From: JADJEI01 sp035328465
GTDB taxonomy: Bacteria > Bacteroidota > Ignavibacteria > Ignavibacteriales > Ignavibacteriaceae
Reading direction: 5' to 3'
DNA length: 15,979 nt
NCBI GenBank assembly: GCA_035328465.1
Contig: DAOLIQ010000075.1
Span: 1-15,979, forward strand
The stretch's first letter is position 1. Each line of letters begins with the position of its first letter. Positions 6,237-14,572 of the stretch are shown piece after piece. The position numbers were made by a program, and so were the translations under genes. The notes under the pieces are model-generated. The model was not told where the DNA came from, did not search any database, and saw only the letters and a program-made list of their open reading frames with translations.

Positions 6237-7756
6237 TTGTTTTCCATCTTCTTTGTAAGTTCAGAAATTTCAGTTTTTAAATATCCAATCCATTTTAATG
6301 GATTTTTCCATTTTGTTACCGCCCCCTGTAAAGCATTCAGCTCTTTGTCTTCAAAAAATTTCCAGTAGAATAGTATGAACGGGAAAATAGCGATGAGCAA
6401 AATCTTTAATGATAATTTAATTAACAGGTTGCTCTCATTAAAATAGACACTTACAATAAAAAGAATTGTACCAATAAAAAATACTTTAAACAGTTTATAA
6501 TTCTCGAACCTGATCTTGTAATATTTATTCGAAGCTAAATTGGAAAGAAGATCAAGAATAAAAAAAGCGACAAGCGTATTTACTGCCGCCCCCATTATTC
6601 CATAATATGGAATCAGCCAAAAGTTTAGAGCGATATTTAATCCTGCACAAAATAAAGTTATGTACGCAACATAGTGATTGTTGCCCGTCAAATACATTCC
6701 AAGCGAAGAAACGAGACTCACTCCGTATAAGATGTATGCAATGACAATCCACGGAACCACTGAATACGCAGGATAATATGCTGCACTTTGAGCAAAAAGC
6801 ATAATTAATTCTTTACTAAAAACGCAAAGAGATAACCCCGCCCAAACCATAATGAATGCAAAGTAAGTTTTAATCTTGCTGTAATATCTTTTATCATTTT
6901 CTTTTTTAAATAACTTAAACGCAAGCGGAAACAATGTAAGATTAAACGGAAGAATCAAAAACATGTTATGAACGCCAGCCACTTTATAAGCAAGTTCATA
7001 AAGACCAAGCTGTGCATCATCAAGTAAATATTTTATAATGTAACGGTCGCTACCATTCAAAAGATTTATTGCCATCGAACTAAAGATGAGTGGAAATCCG
7101 TAACGTAAAGATTCTTTGATGATAGCTTTGTCAAACACAGGTTTTATTTCTTTAAACATTAAAGGCAAAACAAAAATTGTGTTGCTTAATTCTCCTGCAA
7201 GCTGTGCGTAAAGCACACCTTCAATGCCGCTGCCTTTGTAAACAATAAAATAAATTGAAAGCCCGATCATTACTAAAAGTTTAACAATACCGGATAATGT
7301 ATATGTGATTGATCTATCATCAGCACGCAGTTTACTTAAAAAAAGATTATTGAGGGTAATAACTGCAACGATGTAGATACAAATATTAAGATAGTGCTCG
7401 TAAATTTTGGGGTCACCGAATAGTGAAGCAATATCGGTTAGAAATATTTTAGTAAGAATCAAAAAAATCCCGATCACAATTAAAATGAAAAAAGTAATTG
7501 TGAAGAATACAGATTTTGTTTTCCCTTCGTAACCAACTGTGTTGTTGAAACGAATAATTGATAACCCCTGCCCTAACACAAGTGACTGCGAGAATATCGT
7601 TATTGTAATTAATAGAAGCCCGAGTACGCCGTACTCTTCCAGCGTAAAATATTTTGTGTAGATCGGTAATAAAATAATTCCGCTCGCCTTAAGCGCAACG
7701 TTACTGATGCTGTAAACAAATGAATGTTTAGCGAGATGTTTTATTTTATTAAGCAT
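6233..7756 (-). CDS. Wzx-type polysaccharide flippase (MOP superfamily)
   Basis: A 507-residue integral inner-membrane protein of the MATE/MurJ/Wzx (MOP) superfamily that would move a lipid-linked oligosaccharide to the outer face. The start MLNKIKHLAKHSFVYSISNV and ASGIILLPIYTKYFTLEEYG (~24-43) is the typical polysaccharide-biosynthesis flippase opening. Roughly 12-14 hydrophobic stretches follow, with the repeat-unit signature GYFPLIF-like RYGFPLIFSSM near residue 217 starting the second half, and GSDRYIIKYLLD (~234-245) as in other Wzx proteins. A polar tail (~470-507) ends it. It is the last gene of the minus-strand unit, 19 bases after yfhO, without a clear Shine-Dalgarno. Presence of a Wzx means at least part of this locus makes a lipid-linked repeat unit, but no Wzy polymerase is visible. 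Which substrate it carries is unknown. Confidence 0.88.
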   Translation of the reverse strand: MLNKIKHLAKHSFVYSISNVALKASGIILLPIYTKYFTLEEYGVLGLLLITITIFSQSLVLGQGLSIIRFNNTVGYEGKTKSVFFTITFFILIVIGIFLILTKIFLTDIASLFGDPKIYEHYLNICIYIVAVITLNNLFLSKLRADDRSITYTLSGIVKLLVMIGLSIYFIVYKGSGIEGVLYAQLAGELSNTIFVLPLMFKEIKPVFDKAIIKESLRYGFPLIFSSMAINLLNGSDRYIIKYLLDDAQLGLYELAYKVAGVHNMFLILPFNLTLFPLAFKLFKKENDKRYYSKIKTYFAFIMVWAGLSLCVFSKELIMLFAQSAAYYPAYSVVPWIVIAYILYGVSLVSSLGMYLTGNNHYVAYITLFCAGLNIALNFWLIPYYGIMGAAVNTLVAFFILDLLSNLASNKYYKIRFENYKLFKVFFIGTILFIVSVYFNESNLLIKLSLKILLIAIFPFILFYWKFFEDKELNALQGAVTKWKNPLKWIGYLKTEISELTKKMENN

Positions 7757-7760
7757 GATT

Positions 7761-7779
7761 CTGAACTAAAGTTGTTCAG
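7761..7779. repeat. Small hairpin between yfhO and the flippase gene
   Basis: CTGAAC and GTTCAG form a perfect six-base inverted repeat with a seven-base loop. It overlaps the yfhO stop codon (7776-7778). On the plus strand it is followed by gg and a run of T (7782-7788), so it has the form of a weak intrinsic terminator for antisense transcripts. On the sense (minus) strand no T-run follows. It may tune expression or processing between the two genes. Confidence 0.4.
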
Positions 7780-10289
7780 GATTTTTTTCTCCGTTCAATA
7801 AATATCCCTATCACTAGCCCGAGCACTGCAAGACTGCTTAACGATAAAGCCACGTACTTTGAAATGATAAAGGATTCGGGCAGATAATAAAATTCTATTT
7901 TATGATTGCCAGCCGGAACAATTATTCCTCTGAAGCCATGATTAGCTTTGTAAATTTTTGTCTCGTTACCGTCAATTGTGGCTGCCCATCCTTTGGGAAA
8001 ATAAGTATCACCCAAAAACAAAAAATTATTTCCGCTTGCTTTAACATCCAATTTTATATTTTCATCTTTGTAGGAAATAAGTTTGACAAAAGTTGAGCTG
8101 TCGGGGATATCAACTCTTAACGGTTCTTCTAAATATGCGACTTGCTTTGGATCGAATTGATTATTTTTTACAGCATTTAAAATGTCAATTGGTTTTTTCA
8201 CTTCAACTGTGTTCACGAAATACGCACGAGGTAAAGCATCTTCGTTACGATAAATAAAATTTTTATTCTGATTGTAAACAGGCGTTAAACCTTGCAACGG
8301 AATTTCCTGATCGGCAATTATGTATTTAACGTTAAGCATTCGCCAAAAGGTTGGGTTAGCCGGAGATTGAAGCACGTCCATATAATCCTGATATGCCCGC
8401 GGCTTGATTGCAGAATATCCGTAAATATCCTGAACAAGAAAATTCATATTGAAGTTGGAGTTTTGACCTATAGAACCAAGCGATCGATCTTGTTTTAAGT
8501 TTAGTATTCTATATGCGGATTTATCATTAAGAGCATCAAGTGCTTTTAAGTATTCAGGTTTTTCAAATTGCTTTTCTATCTCTGAATTATCAGTGTAAGT
8601 CTCTGCGCGCTGATCAATTCGAAATAAATCGAACATCATAAAAATAATCAGAGCAATAACAAATACATCAGCGCTAACTTTATTTTTCAGGTAAGCGTAA
8701 GCCAAACCAAAGGAGGCAGCAGAAATAAAAAATACAACTCTGAAATCGCCGGCAAACATATCAGCCATATAATCGTAGAGTGGTTTTAACTGCTGTCCTT
8801 TTTCGCCAGACTCACTTGCTCTTCCGATAAACCATTGACGAATCGGCTCGGATAACAGAAGTCCTAAAATGAATAAAGCAGAAAATACTATTGCGCCGTA
8901 CTGAATTATCTTTTCAGAATTAATATCGTGCTCGGATTTCATTTTAATAATTTTTGAAATGCCAAGTGCGGCAAGGATGGGGAAACTCATTTGTACCAAT
9001 ATCAAAATCATAGAAGGTACTCTGAACTTATCGAAGAACGGGAAATAATTGAACATCAAATCAAATGCGAGCGGGAAAGTCCTTCCGAAAGAAATAAGCA
9101 GCGCAATCACTGAAAGTATAGTTAAAAACTGAACGAACGGATCTTTTCTGTTCGCATACATTGAAAACAGTGCAAAGAAAAAAATCAAAACACCCATATA
9201 TTGTGCAACATCTACGAAAGGCATTTGCCCAAAGTATGTGCTTACCTCGTATGGCTGCCCTTGTGTCAGAGGACCAACGTACGTTGATTTTCCAAATCCA
9301 TAGTAAGAGGGAATAATGAATGTTAGAACTTCACCAGGTGAAAATGACCAGTCGGTTGCGTATTTATAAAAATCAGATTTGTTTTGAGTAATTGAATTAG
9401 ATTCGGTTTCTAAAATACCTTTTGTTCCGCGGGTGGAGTAAGGCGCATATTCATAAATTTGAGTGAAGTTATCTGCCTGAATTAATAATGCAAAAATCAT
9501 TGCGACAACAAAAGCACCTACTGACTTTAATACTTGCGGCAATTCTTTTTTCTCTTTGTTTCTTATAGCTCTTATTAGATTGAAAAGAAAGAATATTCCA
9601 ACAGCGAAAAGAGTATAAAAAATAATTTGAACATGCCAGCCGAGAATAAATACATTCAGAGTAATTATTAAGATTATAATATCAAGGAGCCGAATCCTGT
9701 TTTGAAAATTAAAAAGCATTAAAAATATCAGCGGGAACATACACAGCGCAGTTAGTTTAGTAACATGTCCGATGTAAACAAAAGCAATAATTCCCGTGCT
9801 AAACGAAACTGCAATTGCGCTAAACAAACTTATCAAAACATTTTTTGTGCGATAATAAACAAATGCAAACATCGTGTAAGAAAGAACGAGTAAATAGAAA
9901 GTCCACTTGGCATAATCGTTTTCGAAAAAGACAGTGAATGCACTTCTCAAAGTTCCAACTGCAACCCAAATAACATTAAACCATTTATAACCAGTAGCTA
10001 AGGCGTAGGCAGGCATCCCCCCAAAAACGTAAGGATTCCATAATGTGTAACCCTCCCTTTCCTTTTCAACATATCCATTTAAACTTTTGCTTGTAAGAAT
10101 ATCTGCAGAGTTAAAAGTTTTTCCGCCAAAATATAACGGCGAATAAAAAAGAAGGAAGATTACGAGAATGATTAGCGCAAAAACAGGTATCTGAAATTTT
10201 GAAGGAATAAATTTATCAAGTGAAAATGTATTAAGAAATCCTGTGTTTTCTTTTGAAGATGGCTTTATGACTTTTTTAACTTTAGACAT
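7776..10289 (-). CDS. YfhO-family membrane glycosyltransferase-like protein
   Basis: An 837-residue multispanning membrane protein of the YfhO family (GT-C-like fold). The family member in Bacillus subtilis acts with the GT2 enzyme CsbB in sugar decoration of teichoic acids; by analogy this protein would transfer a polyprenyl-phosphate-linked sugar outside the membrane. Evidence: a first transmembrane segment (~34-52), then the family signature WNPYVFGGMP (84-93), more than ten further hydrophobic stretches to ~560, and a soluble beta-rich C-terminal domain with ALPRAYFVNTVEV (~670-682) and DTYFPKGWAATIDG (~755-768). A final membrane segment (~807-830) and a basic tail ERRKKS close it. Such proteins are common as large, poorly characterised membrane proteins in Bacteroidota and Ignavibacteria. 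A GGAG at 10295-10298, five bases before ATG, supports the start. It follows the methyltransferase gene after 74 bases. The acceptor is unknown. Confidence 0.85.
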   Translation of the reverse strand: MSKVKKVIKPSSKENTGFLNTFSLDKFIPSKFQIPVFALIILVIFLLFYSPLYFGGKTFNSADILTSKSLNGYVEKEREGYTLWNPYVFGGMPAYALATGYKWFNVIWVAVGTLRSAFTVFFENDYAKWTFYLLVLSYTMFAFVYYRTKNVLISLFSAIAVSFSTGIIAFVYIGHVTKLTALCMFPLIFLMLFNFQNRIRLLDIIILIITLNVFILGWHVQIIFYTLFAVGIFFLFNLIRAIRNKEKKELPQVLKSVGAFVVAMIFALLIQADNFTQIYEYAPYSTRGTKGILETESNSITQNKSDFYKYATDWSFSPGEVLTFIIPSYYGFGKSTYVGPLTQGQPYEVSTYFGQMPFVDVAQYMGVLIFFFALFSMYANRKDPFVQFLTILSVIALLISFGRTFPLAFDLMFNYFPFFDKFRVPSMILILVQMSFPILAALGISKIIKMKSEHDINSEKIIQYGAIVFSALFILGLLLSEPIRQWFIGRASESGEKGQQLKPLYDYMADMFAGDFRVVFFISAASFGLAYAYLKNKVSADVFVIALIIFMMFDLFRIDQRAETYTDNSEIEKQFEKPEYLKALDALNDKSAYRILNLKQDRSLGSIGQNSNFNMNFLVQDIYGYSAIKPRAYQDYMDVLQSPANPTFWRMLNVKYIIADQEIPLQGLTPVYNQNKNFIYRNEDALPRAYFVNTVEVKKPIDILNAVKNNQFDPKQVAYLEEPLRVDIPDSSTFVKLISYKDENIKLDVKASGNNFLFLGDTYFPKGWAATIDGNETKIYKANHGFRGIIVPAGNHKIEFYYLPESFIISKYVALSLSSLAVLGLVIGIFIERRKKS

Positions 10290-10294
10290 TGAAA

Positions 10295-10298
10295 CTCC
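10295..10298 (-). promoter_or_regulatory. Ribosome binding site of the YfhO-family gene
   Basis: GGAG on the minus strand, five bases before the ATG at 10289-10287. It is one of the few clear Shine-Dalgarno sites in this unit and fixes the start. Confidence 0.6.
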
Positions 10299-10363
10299 AC
10301 AGCAAAATTTAGTTAATAATAAAATAGATTATGATTTTCTGATAAAAGATAAGCTAAAATAAA

Positions 10364-11173
10364 TTACTTTTTAAGAATGATATTTATACCGGCGCCTTTA
10401 CTGATCTTAATATGATAATCACTTAGCATCATTAAAAATGTAAATGGAAAAGTAATCAAAAAATAAATTGGCAGGATCATTAAAAATAATTTTGAAATAT
10501 TTACCATCGTAATCGGGTACTTGATTCCAATCCGCCAGGCTTTGTCGCCCCAAAAGCCGTAAGTAAATCTGAACTGATCAACGGAAAACCCGAGAGGTTC
10601 TAATTTGCTTCGTAAATCTTCTTCGGAATAGCCATCGCGTGCATGTTCACTGATAAAGCTTTCTTCGCTGTCTTCATGAACATCACTTCCGCCATAAATT
10701 GATGGAGTATTTATTAAAAGATAACCGCCGGGCTTTAATGCTTTATAAAAATTTTTGAATACAGTTACATCGTCTTCAATATGTTCCATAACATCGACAC
10801 TAACGATTAAGTCGAATTTATTCTCGTGTGATATTTGAGTCAGGTCTTCAACTGCAAATTGAACATTGCTTAAATTTCTTTGATTAAAAAATCCACGACA
10901 TTCTTTTATCCAATCTTCTTTTACATCTATTGCAAGAATTTTATTGGGCAGCAATTTTTTAGAAATGAAATATGAATATTGTCCGTAGCCTGTGCCGGCG
11001 TCGTAAATTGAAATTTCTTTTTCACCAAATATTTTTCTGATTCTTTTTAATTCTCTTCTAACGTACCAGGAACGAAGAAACATTATATCTAAAATTTGAT
11101 AGAATAATATTCTGAGTACCGGAAATTTTTTGATTACTGAGGCAAAAATATTTTTTATTGGATCGTAATACAT
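10364..11173 (-). CDS. Class I SAM-dependent methyltransferase with C-terminal membrane anchor
   Basis: A 269-residue methyltransferase. Motif I is DAGTGYG (58-64), the ribose-binding acid is AIDVKED (Asp83), motif IV is DVMEHIEDD (127-135), and the post-motif ALKPGGYLLINTPS (145-158) completes the Methyltransf_11/23 pattern. The N-terminal ~40 residues are hydrophobic and basic (FPVLRILFYQILDIMFLRSWYVRR). Residues ~228-250 form a strongly hydrophobic segment (LFLMILPIYFLITFPFTFLMML), so it is probably held at the inner membrane near lipid-linked substrates. The likely substrate is a lipid-linked sugar or another membrane glycolipid. It sits 21 bases downstream of the GT4 gene with no clear Shine-Dalgarno, in the same unit. 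Its motifs are intact, unlike the plus-strand methyltransferase at 2520, so it does not look like a recent copy of that gene. Confidence 0.85.
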   Translation of the reverse strand: MYYDPIKNIFASVIKKFPVLRILFYQILDIMFLRSWYVRRELKRIRKIFGEKEISIYDAGTGYGQYSYFISKKLLPNKILAIDVKEDWIKECRGFFNQRNLSNVQFAVEDLTQISHENKFDLIVSVDVMEHIEDDVTVFKNFYKALKPGGYLLINTPSIYGGSDVHEDSEESFISEHARDGYSEEDLRSKLEPLGFSVDQFRFTYGFWGDKAWRIGIKYPITMVNISKLFLMILPIYFLITFPFTFLMMLSDYHIKISKGAGINIILKK

Positions 11174-11194
11174 ATTATGAGTTCAAGTTCAAGA

Positions 11195-12313
11195 TTAAGA
11201 ATTTATTAAGTCTAAAAGTCCATTAGTAAAATTTTGCCATGAATATTTATCTGCAATTGATGATACATTGTTTGAAAATTCAATTTCTTTATTATCCAGA
11301 TAGAATTTATCAATCGCTGCGGCTAACGCTTCGGGATCGTCTTTTTCAACTATAAAACCTATCTCGTCATTCTTTATTACTTCACCAAGCCCTCCAACAT
11401 TCGTAGCAATCACGGGCTTTCGAAAGTTTACTGCAATTTGTACAATACCGCTTTGAGTTGCTGATTTGTAGGGCAGAATAACAACATCGCAAGCAGAAAA
11501 ATAATATTTCACTTCATTAGTAGGAATGAAATCACTTTTTAGAATTACAGAACTTTTCAAATTATTTTCATCAATAATTTTCAAATAATTCCCTTTGCTC
11601 GAATAAAATTCGCCAGCCACTAAAAGTTTTATATTTTTGTTTTTCAGTTTGGTCATAGCCAGTAGCAAAGTATCCAACCCTTTATAATCACGAATGAAGC
11701 CGAAAAATAAAATTACTTTTTCAGCAGTGATGTTCAAATGCGATTTGGCTTCTGTTTTTTCAACTGAATCTCCAAAATTTGAATAAACAGGATGGGGTAA
11801 GAAATTATATTTCGCATTTGGATAAAGAGATAATAAATCTTTTTTTACAGCCTCCGAAAGCACTACAAAGTAATCAACATTATTAAAAAAATATTTTGTA
11901 AGTTGTTTATCAAGGGGTTTCCCTTCATGTGGAATAACATTATCGCAAATCACCAGTATTTTTGTTTTATTGTTCTTTTTTACAATCTTCGATATAGTAC
12001 CAAAGCAGGGTGCAAAAAACGGCATCCAGTATTTGAAGATCAAAATATCAAAATAATTTTCACGCAATTTTTCACCAACCTTTATCCAGTTGAATGGATT
12101 TATTGAATCAACAATTTGTTCGGTTTGAATTGCATCAACTGATTCACAACCTTCGAGTTGTGTTTTCCCCGGAAACAAAATAGCCGGGTACTGTCTTTTG
12201 AATGTATAAACATTCACTTGATGATTAATACTTAATTCTTTATAAAGCAGTCCGTTGAAGTGAGCAATTCCGCCGCGCAGGGGGTAGGCAGTAGAGAGAA
12301 TTGCGATTTTCAT
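11195..12313 (-). CDS. GT4-family glycosyltransferase with altered E-x7-E site
   Basis: A 372-residue GT-B glycosyltransferase. N-terminal acceptor domain: STAYPLRGGIAHFNGLLY (7-24, glycine loop) and ICDNVIPHEGKPLDKQL (122-138, with the HE/PHE motif). Donor domain: FGFIRDYKGLDTLLLAM (204-220, Arg208 and Lys211 for the nucleotide phosphates), DVVILPYKSATQSGIVQIA (276-294) and VGGLGEVI (306-313). In place of the usual E-x7-E acidic pair, this region reads YKSATQSGIVQIA, with Gln and Ser where the first glutamate is expected. I believe this is a subfamily trait in Bacteroidota-like GT4 enzymes rather than damage, because the rest is intact. The start overlaps the GT9 stop by four bases (ATGA), so the two are coupled and probably act in succession on the same lipid-linked glycan. 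Confidence 0.88.
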   Translation of the reverse strand: MKIAILSTAYPLRGGIAHFNGLLYKELSINHQVNVYTFKRQYPAILFPGKTQLEGCESVDAIQTEQIVDSINPFNWIKVGEKLRENYFDILIFKYWMPFFAPCFGTISKIVKKNNKTKILVICDNVIPHEGKPLDKQLTKYFFNNVDYFVVLSEAVKKDLLSLYPNAKYNFLPHPVYSNFGDSVEKTEAKSHLNITAEKVILFFGFIRDYKGLDTLLLAMTKLKNKNIKLLVAGEFYSSKGNYLKIIDENNLKSSVILKSDFIPTNEVKYYFSACDVVILPYKSATQSGIVQIAVNFRKPVIATNVGGLGEVIKNDEIGFIVEKDDPEALAAAIDKFYLDNKEIEFSNNVSSIADKYSWQNFTNGLLDLINS

Positions 12314-13404
12314 TTTGCAAACTGTCGATCAATTGATGCAATAACACTTTCCAGTTTCAGGTGCTCCATGCATTTGTAATCTTCATTCGTACAAGTTGGT
12401 TTATAAAAACACTTGCAATCTTTATCGGGTTCAAGGATTTCACCAAGACCGAATAATTCAAATTCATATTTATTAAAAATATTATTAAACAGTATAATTT
12501 TTTTATTCAAGCCAAGAGTGATATGCATAGCCATTGTAACTCCGGTTACAACAAGGTCGCAATGATTTACAAGATTGATAAATTTTTCGAGTTTAAAAAA
12601 ACCTAAATATTTGCCACCTGATTTTTCAGCGAACATTTTATTTTTTGCATCCTCCTGTTCGCCGCCTAAAAAAATTACTTCATAGTTTTTCTTTAACAGA
12701 ATTTTTGCAAGACTAATCCAATTATCATCAGGCCACAAGCGCGAAGTCCATCTGCCGCCGCAGCCGGTATTTAATCCGACTATTTTTTTTGAACGATCTA
12801 AATTCCAGTCGCTAGAAAATTCATCGAAAGGCGAAAGGATATATTTTTCGCCGTCGTATTTCCAATCAAGAATTTCAAACATTTCTTCCAAATAATTTTT
12901 TTTATTTTGTTTGGAAATATCATCGAATATACCGGTAAAGTATTTGTGATTTGCAGAATCATCGGCAGGAAATGGCAATCCGTTTTTAAGGATAAATCCT
13001 TTTTTAAGGTTTGCAGTAATTGTGCTTGCAAGTGCGCAGGCTTCTTTATCTTTATCCAGATTAATTAATAAATCAAATTGCTCTGCTTTCAAGAATTCAA
13101 TATTTGCAGTATTGAAATTCATTATAACATCGACCGAGGCTGGAACAACAGCGGGTGAAAGTGTCAGCCAGAAAATTTTTGCATCGGGATATTTATTTTT
13201 TAAAGGATGGAGTATCGGAGTAGTTCGAATAACATCACCTTTTGCTCCAAGTTTAATAATTAGAATTTTTTCTTTGAATGAACTGTAATTGGGGCAATCA
13301 TTTCCTGACTCATCAATACAATGAACACCAAACTGTTTGTGGGGTTTGCAAGGTATATCGCCCATGAAATAGCGGCAATTATATTTTATTTGATTAAAAA
13401 GCAT
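12310..13404 (-). CDS. GT9 (heptosyltransferase-like) glycosyltransferase with cysteine clusters
   Basis: A ~364-residue GT9-family enzyme. This family includes ADP-heptose:LPS heptosyltransferases that add sugars to a lipid-linked acceptor. Evidence (numbering from ATG 13404): LIIKLGAKGDVIRTTPIL (48-65, the hallmark GxxGD loop), GLNTGCGGRWTSRLWPDDNW (~212-231, the donor-side Gly/Ser loop and basic residues), VVTGVTMAMHITLGLNKKII (~286-305, substrate-binding helix). It is unusual in having cysteine clusters at both ends: Cys10, Cys19, Cys29 and Cys37 before the catalytic core, and Cys330, Cys332, Cys338 and Cys345 near the C-terminus. I recall a similar N-terminal CRxFxGDxPCxPHK-type region in other GT9 relatives, so it is a subfamily feature, perhaps metal-binding. 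ATG 13404 is preferred; TTG at 13416 would add four residues. Donor and acceptor are not predictable, and it need not be a heptosyltransferase. Confidence 0.85.
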   Translation of the reverse strand: MLFNQIKYNCRYFMGDIPCKPHKQFGVHCIDESGNDCPNYSSFKEKILIIKLGAKGDVIRTTPILHPLKNKYPDAKIFWLTLSPAVVPASVDVIMNFNTANIEFLKAEQFDLLINLDKDKEACALASTITANLKKGFILKNGLPFPADDSANHKYFTGIFDDISKQNKKNYLEEMFEILDWKYDGEKYILSPFDEFSSDWNLDRSKKIVGLNTGCGGRWTSRLWPDDNWISLAKILLKKNYEVIFLGGEQEDAKNKMFAEKSGGKYLGFFKLEKFINLVNHCDLVVTGVTMAMHITLGLNKKIILFNNIFNKYEFELFGLGEILEPDKDCKCFYKPTCTNEDYKCMEHLKLESVIASIDRQFAK

Positions 13405-13465
13405 TTTGAATATCAAAGATAAGTTTGAAAAAATTATTTGAAGATGAATAGAATAAAAACCGGAA

Positions 13466-14572
13466 TCAACTTTTATCTTTTATAATATATTCTTTTTCAT
13501 CTTCAAGATTGTGGACCATCAGTTCGCCAAGCAGCCCGACCGAAAAGAATTGAACGCCAACTATTATTAAAAGTATTCCAAGAAATAACATTGGACGATT
13601 GCTCAACGGCTGATTATCAAACCATAAATAAGTCAGATAACCATTAACAACCAACCCAGCGAGAAAAGATAAAGCCCCGAGAAATCCAAACAAATGCATT
13701 GGTCGTTTGATATACCTTGTCGTAAAAACAACAGTAATCAAATCGATAAATCCTTTAAAGAATCTTGATATGCCGAACTTAGTTTTGCCATAACGGCGCG
13801 GATGGTGTTTGACAGGAATTTCTGTGATCGTATACCCCTGCCAGTGAGCAAGCACAGGCATATAACGATGAAGTTCCCCATAAACGTTTAAACTTTCCGT
13901 CACAGATTTTCGATAGGCCTTAAGTCCGCAATTGAAATCATGAATTTTAATTCCGCTAAATAATCTTGTCACAAAGTTAAAGAACTTAGAAGATATTTTT
14001 TTAATAAATGGATCTTGTCTGACTTTTTTCCAGCCTGAAACAAGATCAAAACCTTCATCAAGTTTTTTCAAAAGATTCGGAATTTCATTCGGATCATCCT
14101 GAAGATCAGAATCCATTGTGATTACAACCTCACCTGCCGCAAGTTTAAAACCCATTTGAAGTGCCGCAGACTTACCATAATTTTTTCTGAAACTAATAAA
14201 TTTTATTCTTTTATCTGTTCGGCTCAATTCTTTAATAGTAGATAATGATTTGTCAGTACTACCGTCATCTACCAAAATTATTTCGTACCAAACATCCATT
14301 GTTTTAAAGACTTTTCTAATCTCATTGATAAGAGGAAAAATCGAGTCTTCTTCATTAAGTACTGGAACAACAATTGAAATTTTTTTAAATGATATTCTAG
14401 TTGAGGTTTGGTTTGAGTTGTCGATGTTTTTACCAGGAAATCTTCTTCTACGGTTATAATAATTTTTTTTATAATTTGATTTATTCCCAGGTTCAGATTT
14501 ATTCTCTCTATTTTCCATAGAGTTTTGTGAGCCTTGCGCCTGATTTGTGCCTTCGTTTCTTTGATCTTCCAA
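13466..14572 (-). CDS. GT2 polyprenyl-phosphate glycosyltransferase (GtrB/ArnC/DPM1-like)
   Basis: A GT2 enzyme of GT-A fold that would load a sugar from a nucleotide donor onto undecaprenyl phosphate on the cytoplasmic side. Evidence: ISIVVPVLNEEDSI (65-78), VDDGSTDKS (101-109), and the metal-binding DSD (154-156) in ITMDSDLQDD. HDFNCGLKAYRKSV (211-224) and HHPRRYGKTKFGISRFFKG (256-274) are typical of polyisoprenyl-phosphate transferases. Two C-terminal membrane segments (~292-317 and ~328-352) match the GtrB/CsbB layout. The first ~60 residues are a polar Asn/Gln/Arg-rich tail with RRRR at 41-44, absent from most relatives. The start is uncertain: the open frame begins at TTG 14572, directly after an in-frame TAA (14573-14575). 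ATG 14518 would give 350 residues, and ATG 14584 lies upstream of the TAA. It opens the minus-strand unit that ends in yfhO and the flippase. Confidence 0.9.
   Translation of the reverse strand: MEDQRNEGTNQAQGSQNSMENRENKSEPGNKSNYKKNYYNRRRRFPGKNIDNSNQTSTRISFKKISIVVPVLNEEDSIFPLINEIRKVFKTMDVWYEIILVDDGSTDKSLSTIKELSRTDKRIKFISFRKNYGKSAALQMGFKLAAGEVVITMDSDLQDDPNEIPNLLKKLDEGFDLVSGWKKVRQDPFIKKISSKFFNFVTRLFSGIKIHDFNCGLKAYRKSVTESLNVYGELHRYMPVLAHWQGYTITEIPVKHHPRRYGKTKFGISRFFKGFIDLITVVFTTRYIKRPMHLFGFLGALSFLAGLVVNGYLTYLWFDNQPLSNRPMLFLGILLIIVGVQFFSVGLLGELMVHNLEDEKEYIIKDKS

Noticed and set aside
7761..7788. Hairpin plus T-run considered as an intrinsic terminator
   Set aside because: The T-run follows only on the plus strand, where no gene reads through; on the transcribed strand there is no T-run, so it is listed as a small hairpin only.
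13022..13288. Plus-strand 88-codon open frame antisense to the GT9 gene
   Set aside because: The opposite strand carries a clear GT9 protein with conserved motifs; this translation has low-complexity Ser/Ile/Leu content and no start context, so it is a shadow frame.
13414..13421. Possible internal promoter before the GT9 gene (TATCTTTG on the minus strand fits TAnnTTTG)
   Set aside because: No TTG element lies at a suitable distance upstream, and the predicted transcript start would fall almost on the start codon. In AT-rich DNA an eight-base match with four fixed extra bases is easily due to chance.
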